Notes: generated from the letters alone by a model not told the origin. 64,000 nucleotides of DNA from Planktothrix paucivesiculata PCC 9631 (GCF_900009265.2 NZ_LR735000.1:1-64000); one strand, 5' to 3'; counted from the first letter of the stretch, positions 35,692 through 46,299 are shown. Numbers and translations are program-made.

Positions 35692-36582
35692 ATGGCTAAT
35701 AGTTGGTGGGAAATTAAAGTATTGTGTGATCCGATGCTAGAAGATGCTGTTTTTTGGCGTATGGAAGTATTTGGTTGTCGAGGAACAGCGAGTCAAATTA
35801 AAAATAATTCCTGCTTGTTATCAGCCTATCTGCCCGAAGAAAAAGCTCATTTACTAGATTTAGCAGCCCTGGCTTTATTGTTACGTCAAGATGCGTTATG
35901 TTTAGAAATGCCAATTCCGGCTGTAACTTGGGATTTGATTGATGAACAGGACTGGTCAAGTAGTTGGAAACAATATTGGGAACCGACACCAATTGGCGAT
36001 CGCTTTTTAGTTTACCCGGCTTGGTTAGCATTACCCGAAAATCCCGATCGCATCCTATTACGTTTAGATCCCGGGGTTGCCTTTGGAACCGGAACCCACG
36101 CCACAACTCAACTGTGTTTAGAATCTTTGGAAATGCGATTAGGCGGAGAACACAACCAGGGGGTGATTGCAGATATTGGTTGCGGTTCTGGTATTTTATC
36201 AATTGGGGCAATTTTATTAGGGGCTTCTAAGGTTTATGCGGTGGATAATGATCCGTTAGCGACTCGTTCAACTTACGAAAATTGTGAATTAAACCAAATT
36301 TCACCGGAAAGAATTCATATTCAAGATGGCAGTATTGAGCAGATAATTCAAGCAGTAGAGCAACCTGTAGATGGAATTGTTTGTAATATTTTAGCGGAAG
36401 TAATTATTGATTTAATTCCTCAATTTAATGCCATATCCAAGAAAAATACTTGGGCAATTTTAAGCGGAATTTTAATGGATCAAGCTAAACCCATTGCCGA
36501 TACTTTAGAACAACAGGGTTGGGTAGTTGCCACCCTCTGGCGTCGTCAAGATTGGTGTTGTTTTAATATTCGACGATCTTAA
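35692..36582 (+). CDS. prmA: Ribosomal protein L11 methyltransferase
   Basis: 296 aa. SAM-dependent enzyme that trimethylates lysines and the N-terminus of L11. The N-terminal substrate domain (residues 1-110) precedes the Rossmann methyltransferase: [18 protein letters not shown] motif [21 protein letters not shown], and VCNILAEVI, the PrmA version of motif IV. The ATG at 35692 follows a heptamer repeat directly with no recognisable ribosome site, which suggests either weak initiation or coupling by another route. The gap to fni is again repeat-filled. Confidence 0.95.
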   Translation: MANSWWEIKVLCDPMLEDAVFWRMEVFGCRGTASQIKNNSCLLSAYLPEEKAHLLDLAALALLLRQDALCLEMPIPAVTWDLIDEQDWSSSWKQYWEPTPIGDRFLVYPAWLALPENPDRILLRLDPGVAFGTGTHATTQLCLESLEMRLGGEHNQGVIADIGCGSGILSIGAILLGASKVYAVDNDPLATRSTYENCELNQISPERIHIQDGSIEQIIQAVEQPVDGIVCNILAEVIIDLIPQFNAISKKNTWAILSGILMDQAKPIADTLEQQGWVVATLWRRQDWCCFNIRRS

Positions 36583-36700
36583 TTCAGTTATCAGTCATCA
36601 GTTATCAGTTATCAGTTTATTACCCATTACACATTACCCTGTTACTGAGCGAAGTCGAAGTATTACCCATTCGTAATTCGTAATTCGTAATTCGTAATTC
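36583..36700. repeat. STRR blocks between prmA and fni
   Basis: CAGTTAT/CAGTCAT heptamers start at the prmA stop (36585-36618), and four exact GTAATTC units follow at 36673-36700. Between them is a short stretch with CATTACCC repeats. The fni ATG at 36733 is preceded by AACTGAT, a lone unit. Confidence 0.8.
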
Positions 36701-36732
36701 CCCATTACCCATTCCCTAGCTCTATAACTGAT

Positions 36733-37770
36733 ATGCTACCTTCTAATCAAATTGAAAATAGAAAAGCTGATCACCTACGAATTTGTTTAGAAGAAGATGT
36801 GCAGTTTCGACAAACAACAACGGGGTTAGAACGTTATGATTTTACCCATTGTTGTTTACCCGATTTAAACCGCAGTGAAATTGATATCACCACATCATTT
36901 TTAAGTAAAATATTAGGAGCACCCCTATTAATTTCCTCCATGACTGGAGGCACAGAACAGGCAAAATTAATTAATTGTCGGTTAGCCGCCGTTGCTGAAC
37001 ATTATCAGATTGCCATGGGAGTCGGTTCCCAACGAGTTGCCGTGGAAAATCCCGATGTAGCTGATACTTTTGCGGTGCGATCGCTTGCCCCTAATATTTT
37101 ACTCTTTGCCAATTTAGGAGCCGTTCAGTTAAACTATGAATATGGTTTAGAACAGTGTTTAAAAACCATTGACTTATTAGAAGCCGATGCCTTAATTTTA
37201 CACCTCAATCCTTTACAAGAATGTATTCAAACCGAAGGGGATACCAATTTTAAAGGATTATTCCATAAAATAGAAAAATTATGTGCTCAACTTCCCGTTC
37301 CGGTAATTGCGAAAGAAGTCGGAAATGGGATTGATGCCGTGATGGCCAAACGATTAATTGAGGCAGGAGTGGCCGCTATTGACGTGGCAGGCGCGGGGGG
37401 AACCTCCTGGGCTAAAATCGAAGGAGAACGCGCCCAAGACCCCCTACAGCGTCGTCTAGGGGAAACCTTTGCCAATTGGGGCATACCCACGGCCGATTGT
37501 ATCACCAGTATTCGAGAACTGTCTCCTGATATTCCCTTAATTGCTTCGGGGGGGTTACGCAGTGGTTTAGATGCGGCCAAAGCCATCGCCCTGGGTGCGA
37601 ATTTAACTGGGTTTGCTTGGCCGTTTTTGCAAGCCGCCGCCGAATCGGAAGCAGCAGTCTATACTTTAGTAGAGATTTTAAAAGCAGAATTGATCACCGT
37701 GCTATTTTGTACCAACAACCGTACCCTAAATGATTTGCAAACATCAGGAGCATTGAAATCCAAACCCTAA
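36733..37770 (+). CDS. fni: Type 2 isopentenyl-diphosphate delta-isomerase
   Basis: 345 aa FMN- and NAD(P)H-dependent enzyme that interconverts IPP and DMAPP for carotenoid, chlorophyll and quinone chains. Typical opening [19 protein letters not shown], then [24 protein letters not shown], the Gln of LHLNPLQE and the FMN-phosphate site [14 protein letters not shown] and [18 protein letters not shown]. Cyanobacteria use this flavin type rather than type 1. Upstream DNA is repeat-rich; sppA follows 46 bases later on the same strand. Confidence 0.96.
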   Translation: MLPSNQIENRKADHLRICLEEDVQFRQTTTGLERYDFTHCCLPDLNRSEIDITTSFLSKILGAPLLISSMTGGTEQAKLINCRLAAVAEHYQIAMGVGSQRVAVENPDVADTFAVRSLAPNILLFANLGAVQLNYEYGLEQCLKTIDLLEADALILHLNPLQECIQTEGDTNFKGLFHKIEKLCAQLPVPVIAKEVGNGIDAVMAKRLIEAGVAAIDVAGAGGTSWAKIEGERAQDPLQRRLGETFANWGIPTADCITSIRELSPDIPLIASGGLRSGLDAAKAIALGANLTGFAWPFLQAAAESEAAVYTLVEILKAELITVLFCTNNRTLNDLQTSGALKSKP

Positions 37771-37816
37771 ACCCCGCAACCGATTAAATGAGATTATCCC
37801 CTTTATTAATAATAAT

Positions 37817-39640
37817 ATGAAAGATTTTTTTAAATTTACATTTGCCAGTTTATTAGGAAACTTAATTGGACTGGTTTTAACTACCACTCTAGGCATTGGA
37901 GGATTAATTTTCCTAGTAATTCTGATGGCAAGTCAAGAGTCGGGGCCATTAGTTAAGGATAAATCCGTTTTAGTTTTTGATTTAGCATTAAGTGTGAGTG
38001 ATACTGGGCCCAATCCCTCAACCTCTGAAGCCTTACAGGAACTTTTATCAGAAGATATTCCGACTTCAATTCAGTTAAGAACCTTAGTTCAAACAATTGA
38101 TCAAGCCAGTAAAGATGATAAAATTGTCGCCCTTTATTTACAAGGAACTAATACTCCCATTTCTACAGGATTAGCCAATTTAAAAGAAATTCGTCAAGCC
38201 TTACAAAGATTTAAACAGAGCGGAAAAACAATTATTGCCTATGATATTGATTGGACAGCACCCGAATATTATTTAGCTTCCGTTGCTAATCAAGTAGTAA
38301 TTAATCCCTTGGGTTCTTTAGATATTAAAGGATTGAGTTCCCAAGTCATGTTTTTAACCGGAGCTTTAGAAAAATATGGTATTGGGGTGCAGGTGATTCG
38401 GGTGGGTAAATATAAGGCAGCCGTTGAACCATTTTTACTGAAAAAATTAAGTCCAGAAAATCGAGAACAAACTCAAAAACTATTAGGAGATTTATGGGGA
38501 GAATGGTTAAGAACTATTGCACCCAGCCGAAAGCTGACAATCCAACAGTTACAAGTTTTTTCTAATACCGAAGGTATTTTATTAGCAGATACGGCTTTAA
38601 AAGGAAAATTAGTTGATCGGGTTGCCTATGGTGATGAAGTGATTACAGACTTCAAAAAAATGACTGGGGAATCTAAGGAACAAAGTCAACAATTTCGCCA
38701 AATTAGTATCAATTCCTATTCAAAAATTCCTGAAGTTGCTGATATTAATAATGGAAATCAGAATAGTATTAATAAAATTGCTATCGTCTATGCTGAAGGT
38801 GAAATTGTGGATGGCAGGGGAACTTCTGGCCAAATTGGAGGCGATCGGTTAGCTAAAGAATTAAGAAAATTACGCTTAGATGAAAAGGTAAAAGCGGTGG
38901 TTTTACGGGTTAATAGTCCCGGGGGCAGTGCCACCGCTTCGGAAGTGATTGGCCGGGAAGTGGAACTGATTAGAAAACAGAAACCGGTGATAGTTTCTAT
39001 GGGAAATTTTGCCGCTTCTGGGGGATATTGGATTGCCATGGGTGCGGATCAAATTTTTGCCCAAGCTAATACAGTTACCGGATCAATTGGGGTGTTTGGA
39101 TTACTGTTTAATATTCAAGATATTGCTAGTAAAAATGGGATTACCTGGGATATTGTTAAAACCAGTAAGTTTGCGGATATTCAAACGAATAGTCGGCCGA
39201 AAAGTCCCGAGGAATTAGCCCGGTTACAAAAGGTAGTTAACTTAATTTATGATCGCTTTATTTCTAATGTAGCTACCCGTCGCAAGTTACCTAAAAATAA
39301 GGTTCAAGAAATTGCTCAAGGGCGAGTTTGGTCGGGTGCACAGGCGAAACAGTTAGGGTTAGTTGATGAAATTGGGGGTTTAGATGCGGCGATCACGGCG
39401 GCGGCAAAAAAAGCCAATTTAGGAGAGGATTGGACACTCAAAGAACCCGCTAAACCTCGGACATTAGAAGAACGAATTTTAGAGAATTTAGCCGGAGATA
39501 ACCTAACAAAAATACAGACCCCCGTTGATCCCCTCACCCGTGAATTTCTCAGACTTCAAGAGGAATTATTGATGATTAAAGAAATGAATGACCCGAAAGG
39601 AATTTATACCCGTTTACCGTTTAATTTAACGATAGAATAA
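37817..39640 (+). CDS. sppA: Signal peptide peptidase SppA, long (67K) type
   Basis: 607 aa membrane-bound serine protease that degrades cleaved signal peptides; in cyanobacteria linked to thylakoid and light acclimation. One hydrophobic anchor (about residues 10-38) precedes two tandem peptidase-S49 domains, as in E. coli protease IV. The catalytic Lys lies in RVGKYKAAVEP (about Lys198/200) and the nucleophile is Ser401 in NFAASGGYW. DRFISNVATRRK and QGRVWSGAQAKQLGLVDEIGG mark the second domain. Length is as expected for the long form. Probably shares a transcript with fni. Confidence 0.95.
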   Translation: MKDFFKFTFASLLGNLIGLVLTTTLGIGGLIFLVILMASQESGPLVKDKSVLVFDLALSVSDTGPNPSTSEALQELLSEDIPTSIQLRTLVQTIDQASKDDKIVALYLQGTNTPISTGLANLKEIRQALQRFKQSGKTIIAYDIDWTAPEYYLASVANQVVINPLGSLDIKGLSSQVMFLTGALEKYGIGVQVIRVGKYKAAVEPFLLKKLSPENREQTQKLLGDLWGEWLRTIAPSRKLTIQQLQVFSNTEGILLADTALKGKLVDRVAYGDEVITDFKKMTGESKEQSQQFRQISINSYSKIPEVADINNGNQNSINKIAIVYAEGEIVDGRGTSGQIGGDRLAKELRKLRLDEKVKAVVLRVNSPGGSATASEVIGREVELIRKQKPVIVSMGNFAASGGYWIAMGADQIFAQANTVTGSIGVFGLLFNIQDIASKNGITWDIVKTSKFADIQTNSRPKSPEELARLQKVVNLIYDRFISNVATRRKLPKNKVQEIAQGRVWSGAQAKQLGLVDEIGGLDAAITAAAKKANLGEDWTLKEPAKPRTLEERILENLAGDNLTKIQTPVDPLTREFLRLQEELLMIKEMNDPKGIYTRLPFNLTIE

Positions 39641-39741
39641 GTGAGTTGATCCCTAAAAAATGAATCCTTAGCCACAGCTTAACCCTAATTGCTGGTAGGA
39701 TTTATTTTTAGATGTTAATTACCCACAAAATCCAGTCATTG

Positions 39742-40605
39742 ATGAAATCAACTATTTGGGAACTCGATTTTTATAGCCGCCCCCTGCGGGACGAAGAAGG
39801 GAAGAAAGTTTGGGAAGTTTTAATCTGTGAAACCCCGCTCAATATTGAAGATAGCGCCGAGACAATGTTTCGCTACACCCAGTTTTGCCTCAGTAACCAA
39901 GTCAACTCGATTTGGCTAAAAGAGGCGATTGAAAATGCGATCGCCACTGCCCCCACGCCCCCCTCTCGGATTCGCTTTTTCCGTCGTCCGATGGCGAATA
40001 TGATTTCTAAATCCTGTAAAGAATTAGCCATTCCTGCCTCTGCAAGTCGGCGTACCTATGCTCTTTATCAATGGTTAAACGAACGCATAGAAACCTATTA
40101 TCCCACGTTGGAAAATTATCAAGCGGGGGCTAATCCTTCGGTTCAATTTATGGAGTCTCAACCCCAGCCCCTTCCTGATGCTTTGCAGGGGGATAAATGG
40201 GCTTTTGTCACTTTAGAAGCGAGTGCCTTTTCCGACCTGTCAGAATGGGATATTAGCTTTGGTGAAGCCTTCGGATTACCCATGGTTGGGTTAACACCAG
40301 AAACCCCAATTCCTGGGTTAATTATTTATTCTTCTCGGGCCACACCTTTAGCCGCTTGGATGTCGGGATTAGAGTTAGCTTATTTACGATTAGATAAGGA
40401 TTCTCGTCCTAATTTATTATTAGAAACTGGGGAAAATGAAAGTTGGATTTTAGCTAATTTACCCGATGGTAAAACCCAAACAGAAGCCGAAAATTTTGAA
40501 CTCAGCAAACAAAAAGCTAAAAATGTACATTTTTTAGCAGTTCAATCTAATCCTAATTCTGAATCTTTTGCCGGATTTTGGTTATTACAAGAACTACAGT
40601 TCTAA
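39742..40605 (+). CDS. Tab2/Atab2-family RNA-binding protein
   Basis: 287 aa if started at 39742 (MKSTIWELDFYSRPL), the usual family start; an in-frame ATG at 39712 adds ten residues. Plant and algal members promote translation of psaB and other photosystem mRNAs; cyanobacterial members are less studied. Features: WELDFYSRPLRDEEGKKVWE near the N-terminus and a C-terminal WILANLPDGKTQTEA. Also SRTYALYQWLNERIE-like text (ASRRTYALYQWLNERIE). Independent of sppA by a 101-base gap. Confidence 0.88.
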   Translation: MKSTIWELDFYSRPLRDEEGKKVWEVLICETPLNIEDSAETMFRYTQFCLSNQVNSIWLKEAIENAIATAPTPPSRIRFFRRPMANMISKSCKELAIPASASRRTYALYQWLNERIETYYPTLENYQAGANPSVQFMESQPQPLPDALQGDKWAFVTLEASAFSDLSEWDISFGEAFGLPMVGLTPETPIPGLIIYSSRATPLAAWMSGLELAYLRLDKDSRPNLLLETGENESWILANLPDGKTQTEAENFELSKQKAKNVHFLAVQSNPNSESFAGFWLLQELQF

Positions 40606-40612
40606 TTTGTAG

Positions 40613-40637
40613 GGTGCGTGTGCTTGGCTTACGCACC
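40613..40637 (+). repeat. GGTGCGT/ACGCACC hairpin after the tab2 gene
   Basis: Perfect 7-base stem with an 11-base loop, followed by ATTTTC. This TAGGGTGCG..CGCACC palindrome is a recurrent cyanobacterial intergenic repeat and may terminate the preceding transcript. Confidence 0.6.
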
Positions 40638-41000
40638 ATTTTCAAACCCATGTTAAAATAGTCTATACTTTGTTTCTCAGTTAGGATGAAACCATGACAA
40701 CTCTAGTTTCTATTCCTGAATCTGCTCAGAAAACTCAATGGCAACCGGCGACCTGGGAGGATTATTTGGATTTTGTCAATAATCCTCATTTGCAGGACTA
40801 TAATATTAGTTTTAATCAAGGCTATTTGTGGATTGATATGGGTAACGAAGGAATTAATCACGCTCGATTTAATGAATTATTAACTTTGGTTTTTGGGTTT
40901 TGGTTTGCCCGTCAACCTGATCTGTTAGTTGATCTTTTAGGAGGATGTGTGATTGAAAAACCTAAACAGCGAGCAGCTTCACCCGATAAAGTATTATATA

Positions 41001-42141
41001 TAGCATTTTCAAATGAGGCATGAAAAAGCATCATATTTTTTGATATCAGGAAAATTGAACAACTTGAAATCAACTAAACATTTAAACAATCGCTTCATCA
41101 AAGTAAAGTTCTTACAGAAGCGGTAACACCGTCTAAGTAAGCTTTTTAATGATAACCAAATGGCTTCGATAGGATTTTCTTCGGGAGCATAAGGAGCAAA
41201 TAAATGGCAAGTAACCTTCCATTCTTCTGGGGTTAAACCCTGATTAATTGACTGGAGTAATTCCCGCATTAATTCGCTTCTATGATAGGAGGCACCATCC
41301 CAGAAAATAATGATTTGTCGTTCTCGATTAAGTTGAATGAGTTCTTGAATAAATTTAACTGTTGAATCACTATTTCCGGCTTGATAAGCACGCACAATTA
41401 ACTCGGGGTTTATTAGGTCTAAAGCTCCATAATAGGTTTGCCGATTCTTTTCATTACTCAGGGGGATTTTTAATCTTTCTTGGCTGTCTCCCCATCCATG
41501 ACTAATCAGATCTCCTTCTAATAGGTGAACCTCGTCAAGAGCATATACAGCAATCTCTCCTGACTTAATTTTCGGCATAAGTTTCTCTAAGATAGACTGG
41601 ATTTCTTGATTCCTTTTCTTCACAACTTCTGGCTCTTTACGAGGGTTCTTTCTTTCGGCTTTTTGCCAACTCACCTTGGCTTCAGCCAGTAAACTATAAT
41701 AGCTTGTTGGAGACTGAAAAACCACATCATATTCTTCAATTAAATAACACTCTAGTTCAGACAAGTCCCAATATTTTTGTTCTTGGAGCCAAGTGATTAC
41801 TTCTTGTTTCTCCTGGCTGGTTAAATAGCTTTTGCTCCCTTGATAAGATAATTTTATTCCTTCTGTCCCGCCTTCAGTAAATCCTTTTTTCCACTTACTA
41901 ATAAAGCTTTTTGATATATTTAAAGATTTGGCAATTATCTCATAACCCCAACCTTGCAAGGCAAATTTTACAGCTAGTGCTCTCTTTAATTCTCTAGAAT
42001 CGGGATTGCTTTTAATCAACTCATCCAATTCTTGAATTTCCTTTTTTATTTCTGGATTCTCCATATCATCTTTTTCCTAAACCTAGCTCTAATTTTATCA
42101 TTCTCTAGGAACTTATGTTTACATCTCATTTGAAAATGCTA
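41001..42141 (-). mobile_element. IS630-family insertion sequence, complete, TA target duplication
   Basis: 1141 bp. Terminal inverted repeats TAGCATTTTCAAATGAG at 41001-41017 and the complement at 42125-42141. TA flanks both ends (40999-41000, 42142-42143), the hallmark of IS630/Tc1-mariner. It holds one intact transposase gene on the minus strand. Confidence 0.95.
41009..42064 (-). CDS. IS630-family transposase
   Basis: 351 aa, unbroken. An N-terminal helix-turn-helix (about residues 30-60, GYEIIAKSLNISKSFISKWK) and a second winged region are followed by the DDE core: Asp177 in YALDEVHL, Asp256 in FWDGASYHRS and Glu300 in PEENPIEAIW. The stop codon lies inside the left terminal repeat (41009-41011). 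The C-terminal tail is longer than in minimal family members. Likely still active, since both ends and the catalytic triad are intact. Confidence 0.93.
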   Translation of the reverse strand: MENPEIKKEIQELDELIKSNPDSRELKRALAVKFALQGWGYEIIAKSLNISKSFISKWKKGFTEGGTEGIKLSYQGSKSYLTSQEKQEVITWLQEQKYWDLSELECYLIEEYDVVFQSPTSYYSLLAEAKVSWQKAERKNPRKEPEVVKKRNQEIQSILEKLMPKIKSGEIAVYALDEVHLLEGDLISHGWGDSQERLKIPLSNEKNRQTYYGALDLINPELIVRAYQAGNSDSTVKFIQELIQLNRERQIIIFWDGASYHRSELMRELLQSINQGLTPEEWKVTCHLFAPYAPEENPIEAIWLSLKSLLRRCYRFCKNFTLMKRLFKCLVDFKLFNFPDIKKYDAFSCLI

Positions 42142-42524
42142 TATTGGTGAAAATTCTCCCAAATGGCAAGAAGGAGAACCCCGCAGAATTAATTTAGAAC
42201 AATGGCGAGTTCCCGATTTAGTGGGAGAAATTGCCGATACGACTTTAGCAATAGATTTAGATGAGAAAAAACAACTCTATGCTGGATTAGGAATACCGGA
42301 ATATTGGGTAATTGATATTAGAGGAAAACGGGCGATCGCCTTTCGCTTACAAGAGAATGGAAAGTATCAAGAAATCAATACTTCTATTGCTTTAAATGGA
42401 TTGCCGATCGCTTTATTAGAATTAACCTTAGAACAACTCGAAAAAACCAATAATTTTAACGCTGCTTTTTGGTTTTCTCAACAAATTGCTCATTTACAAC
42501 AGCCTTAATCTCAAATCCCACCCA

Positions 42525-44012
42525 TTAATTTAAAACTTCCATCCCCCGACGATAGAGCTCTCTGGCATAATCTGTCCAGGTTCCTTGTCCCCAATAGCGA
42601 AAACAACTGGTTTGTAATAACAAGTTATACAATAATGCTTGTTGATAATCAGATTCCTGAGTAATATTCGGGTTTTCTTGCACTAAGGAATCATACTTTT
42701 TATGAAAAGCAATACTTAATTCTTTCATGGGTTCCAAAACATTTTCATACCCTTGCACCCAACTTAAATTATTTGTCCAAGACGCGCCCTCCATTTGAAA
42801 TTGATGATCGGTTTGTTTTAAACTAGCGATCGCTGTTTCCACAAGTTCCGGTGTTGCTTGATTCGGATCAACCTTTTGCCAAATTTTATGCTGATTAACA
42901 GCTTGACAAGCGGGGTAATCTTCTGGGTTAACTCCCGACGCTTCTAATAATTCTAAATATTCTGTGCCATTCATTGCCACAACCCCATTATTTTGATCCC
43001 GCAATTCATAGAAAATTCTCAAAAAATCCCGAGGGTATTCATTCATCATTACCCCGCCATTTTCGCCATCAGCAATTTGTGATACTAAAGGCGGAATATT
43101 AACCCCAGAAATTGATTTTTTTTCTTTAGTTTTTGCTTCAAAATATGGCTGCATTTGAGCAACTAATTTAGTATCCGATCCCTGGGTTTTAATTAAAGCA
43201 ATCATACTCAAGGTTTCCCCCTGAGAATTGCGGGCAATTAAACGATTCGGAATATATTTTTGGTCGTGGGGTAATCCTAAACCTTCTAAGGTTTCAACGG
43301 AATGTTCCTGAACTAATAACCAACGATAACCGCAGGATTTCAAGGCTTTAATATATTCATATAAGGTATCAGGATGATTGGGTAAGTGCATTTCAGGAGG
43401 AGAAAAACCCTTAACTCGCTTTAAAGCATCTTCTCCAAAAATAGAGGCAAAATGATGTTGCCAGGCTTGAATTTGTAGTAAAATATCAGGAATAGGAGTC
43501 GAAGGAATTACCGCATGGCTCCACATCGTTCCTAACCATTCTACATAGGGTTGATAGTTGGGATCACAGGCAATTTTTTTCAGATCATTGAGAATATCAT
43601 CCCGTCCCATTTGGCGTAATCCCCATAACAAATTCCCAGAATAATCCAGCATAATTCGAGGATTACAGCCTTGAGAAATTAATTCAGGAATAAACTCTCC
43701 CATCCGACGATAACACCAGGCAAAAACTTCCGCATTATGATTGTCACCCTCTTGGGAGTGTTCAAACATATATTGCAGATTGCTAATTAATTCCCCATTA
43801 ATACCCCCGGGAATCGTCGGTTGATGAAAATGTAATGCACAGGCAAAACCGGCTTTAATTTTATCTAACTTTAAATTAGTTTGAGACAAAAATATAGGAT
43901 TATTATGATTAACTAAGGCTTGAATTTCAGCTTCCCAGCCACAAAAATTAGGAAGACCAGAACGTAAGTCTTCTAAAATAGGGAAAGGTGTCAAAACGTT
44001 AGATTTTATCAT
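42525..44012 (-). CDS. Glycoside hydrolase family 57 protein
   Basis: 495 aa. The opening of the catalytic domain, AGFACALHFHQPTIPGG (about 53-70), is the conserved first region of GH57, which includes alpha-amylases, amylopullulanases and 4-alpha-glucanotransferases. EYLELL and WMLDYSG-like text (RIMLDYSGNLLWGL) and KGFSPPEMHLPNH with the Glu candidate for catalysis follow. Substrate is probably alpha-glucan; the debranching-enzyme gene starts just beyond the divergent promoter. No signal peptide, so it would act on internal glycogen. Confidence 0.85.
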   Translation of the reverse strand: MIKSNVLTPFPILEDLRSGLPNFCGWEAEIQALVNHNNPIFLSQTNLKLDKIKAGFACALHFHQPTIPGGINGELISNLQYMFEHSQEGDNHNAEVFAWCYRRMGEFIPELISQGCNPRIMLDYSGNLLWGLRQMGRDDILNDLKKIACDPNYQPYVEWLGTMWSHAVIPSTPIPDILLQIQAWQHHFASIFGEDALKRVKGFSPPEMHLPNHPDTLYEYIKALKSCGYRWLLVQEHSVETLEGLGLPHDQKYIPNRLIARNSQGETLSMIALIKTQGSDTKLVAQMQPYFEAKTKEKKSISGVNIPPLVSQIADGENGGVMMNEYPRDFLRIFYELRDQNNGVVAMNGTEYLELLEASGVNPEDYPACQAVNQHKIWQKVDPNQATPELVETAIASLKQTDHQFQMEGASWTNNLSWVQGYENVLEPMKELSIAFHKKYDSLVQENPNITQESDYQQALLYNLLLQTSCFRYWGQGTWTDYARELYRRGMEVLN

Positions 44013-44108
44013 GAAACTAAATCTTGAGCAATTGCCCGAACATAAAAATACAAATTCAATTATACTCTTGAATACAGATCTTAAAAACTTTTAATGCTTG
44101 GCAATATT

Positions 44109-44171
44109 CCCCCAGACTTGAGTAATCTGTTTAATCCGTATTCAACTTAACAAACTGGGGGTTTTGATTTT
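44109..44171 (+). terminator. Structured RNA or attenuator between GH57 and debranching-enzyme genes
   Basis: CCCCCAG (44109-44115) pairs with CTGGGGG (44155-44161), and TTTTGATTTTG follows directly. Inside, TTGAGTA pairs with TATTCAA (one G-T). A rho-independent terminator 135 bases upstream of the debranching gene, in a divergent promoter region, suggests a leader attenuator or a separate small RNA. Confidence 0.5.
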
Positions 44172-44249
44172 GACAATAAAACGCTATAATTCAGTCACCA
44201 GTTGGCAGTTAGCAGTTTAAGAATTAATAAATTAACTGTATACTCTTTA

Positions 44250-44291
44250 ACTGATTACTGATAACTGATAACTGATAACTGATAACTGATT
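44250..44291. repeat. STRR: six ACTGATA/ACTGATT heptamers before the debranching gene
   Basis: Units at 44250, 44257, 44264, 44271, 44278 and 44285. The last unit ends four bases before the ATG at 44296. Confidence 0.85.
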
Positions 44292-44295
44292 GGGT

Positions 44296-46279
44296 ATGAG
44301 TATTAATTTTGGACGAGAAATCTGTGGTGATTTGACCAGTGCAGAAACACGGGAATGGCTAGTGACTAATGGCATCGGTGGTTATGCTTCGGGAACAATA
44401 GCAGGCTTACTGACACGCCGTTATCATGGTTTATTAGTAGCGGCTTTAAACCCCCCATTAGGAAGGACTTTATTAGTTACAAAACTAGACGAAATTGTAG
44501 AATATCATGAACAAGTTTATCCCCTTTATACGAATCGTTGGAGTGGGGGCGCAATTAATGGTTATGGACATCATCATATTGAAAAATTTCACTTAGACCG
44601 TACCATACCCACCTGGAAATTTGCCTGCGCGGACACCCTCTTGGAAAAACGGATTTGGATGCAGCCCGAGGCTAATATTACCTATGTTCGTTATAGCTTA
44701 ACTCGGGCTTCTGGGCCAATCACCCTGACCCTAAAAGCGTTCGTGAATTATCGAGACTATCATAGCGATACCCATGCCTGGAATTGGAAAATGCAGGCGG
44801 AAGCGGTGGAAAACGGCCTATGTATTACCGCCTTTCCCCAAGCCAGCCCCATTTATTTATTAACTGATCGGGGAACGGTACAACCCACCCATCAATGGTG
44901 TTATAACTTTGATTTAGCTAGGGAACACGATCGCGGCTTAATGGATCACGAGGATCATCTTCATATTGCCACGTTCAGCGCTACCTTGCATCCCGGGGAA
45001 TCCTTCTGTTTTGTTGCGAGTACCGAACCAAACCCGGGTTTAAACGCCGAAGCAGCCCTCGAACTCCGTCGCACCTACGAACGTAAATTATTAGGATATT
45101 GGCAAGATAGCTGTCCGAGCAATATTAGGGAAGTACCCGAATGGGTACAACAGTTGGTATTTGCCGCCGATCAATTTGTGGTGAATCGTGCTATTCCTGA
45201 AAATCCCATCGGTAAAACCATTATTGCCGGATATCCCTGGTTTGGGGATTGGGGACGGGACACGATGATCAGTTTACCGGGGATTACCATGACCACCGGA
45301 CGCCTGCAAATTACCCGGGCCATTCTCTATACCTACTCCAAGTGTGTCGAGGAAGGAATGTTACCCAACCGTTTCACCGACACCGGAGAAACCCCGGATT
45401 ACAATACGGTTGATGCTACCCTCTGGTATTTTGAGGCGATTCGTCAATATTATGACCTCACCGAAGATATTGATATTGTCGAAAATTTGTTTCCGGTTTT
45501 GGCCGATATTATTCAATATCATTGTCGAGGAACTCGCTACAATATTCACCTCGATCCGGCCGATGGTTTACTCTACGCCGGAGAACAGGGATCGCAGTTA
45601 ACCTGGATGGATGCCAAAATTGGGGATTGGGTGGTAACTCCGCGCATCGGTAAACCCGTGGAAATTAACGCCCTGTGGTATAACGCCCTACGAATTATGG
45701 GAAAATTTGCCCGTCAAATTGGCAGACCCTATCAGGAATATGATGCCCTTGCCGATCGCGCCTTAGCTCGGTTTGAACGGTTCTGGAATCCAGACTTGGG
45801 CTATTGTTACGATGTGATTGATGGGATTTATGGTGATGATGCTTCCCTGCGTCCCAATCAAATTTTTGCCGTTTCCCTCCCCCACAGCGCCCTATCTCCT
45901 GACCAACAAAGGGCCGTGGTTGAAACCTGCGGACGGTATTTGTTAACATCATCAGGATTGCGATCGCTGGCCCCGAATCATTTCCATTATCGAGGATATT
46001 ATGAGGGAAATCCGGTACAACGGGATAGTGCCTATCATCAGGGAACCGTTTGGGCTTGGCTGTTGGGGCCCTTTGTCATCGCTCATTTACGAGTGTTTCA
46101 AAATCCTACGGTGGCCCGCAGTTTCCTAGAACCGATCAGCAACCATCTGACCACCGGGGGACTGGGAACAATCAGCGAAATTTTTGATGGTAATGCCCCC
46201 ATGTACCCCCCGGGGTTGTATTGCCCAAGCCTGGTCAGTGGGAGAAGTTCTGCGGGCTTGGTTAGCCACCGAACGTTAG
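44296..46279 (+). pseudogene. Glycogen debranching enzyme (amylo-alpha-1,6-glucosidase, GH133-type) with a +1 frameshift near its end
   Basis: The frame from ATG 44296 encodes a bacterial debranching enzyme that removes alpha-1,6-linked glucose branches from glycogen: GIGGYASGTIAGLLTRRYHG at the start, GYPWFGDWGRDTMISLPG in the middle, the acidic catalytic region around DTGETPDYNTVDATLW and YHQGTVWAWLLGPF later. At 46206-46211 there is a run of six C. Removing one C restores the conserved ending PRGCIAQAWSVGEVLRAWL and a stop at 46277-46279, giving 660 aa. As written, the frame shifts, loses this ending and reads on into the next gene. The change may be a real mutation, a phase-variable tract or a sequencing error. 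GH57 next door and the HAD gene after it fit a glycogen locus. Confidence 0.88.
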
Positions 46280-46299
46280 ATCGAGGGTCGTGGAAAATC

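Larger units (their letters stand above)
40694..42508 (+). pseudogene. Uma2-family PD-(D/E)xK nuclease gene split by an IS630 insertion
   Basis: The left piece (40694-41000) and right piece (42144-42508) join into one frame of 224 codons when the insertion and one TA copy are removed: ...PDKVLYIGENSP.... The right part carries the family core DLVGEIADTTLAIDLDEKK and GIPEYWVIDIRGKR. Left alone, the first piece stops 23 bases into the IS (41021-41023) and lacks the nuclease residues, so it is inactive. Uma2 (DUF820) proteins are very numerous in cyanobacteria and of unclear role, often considered nuclease-like. The insertion looks recent because the frame and flanks are intact. Confidence 0.95.
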
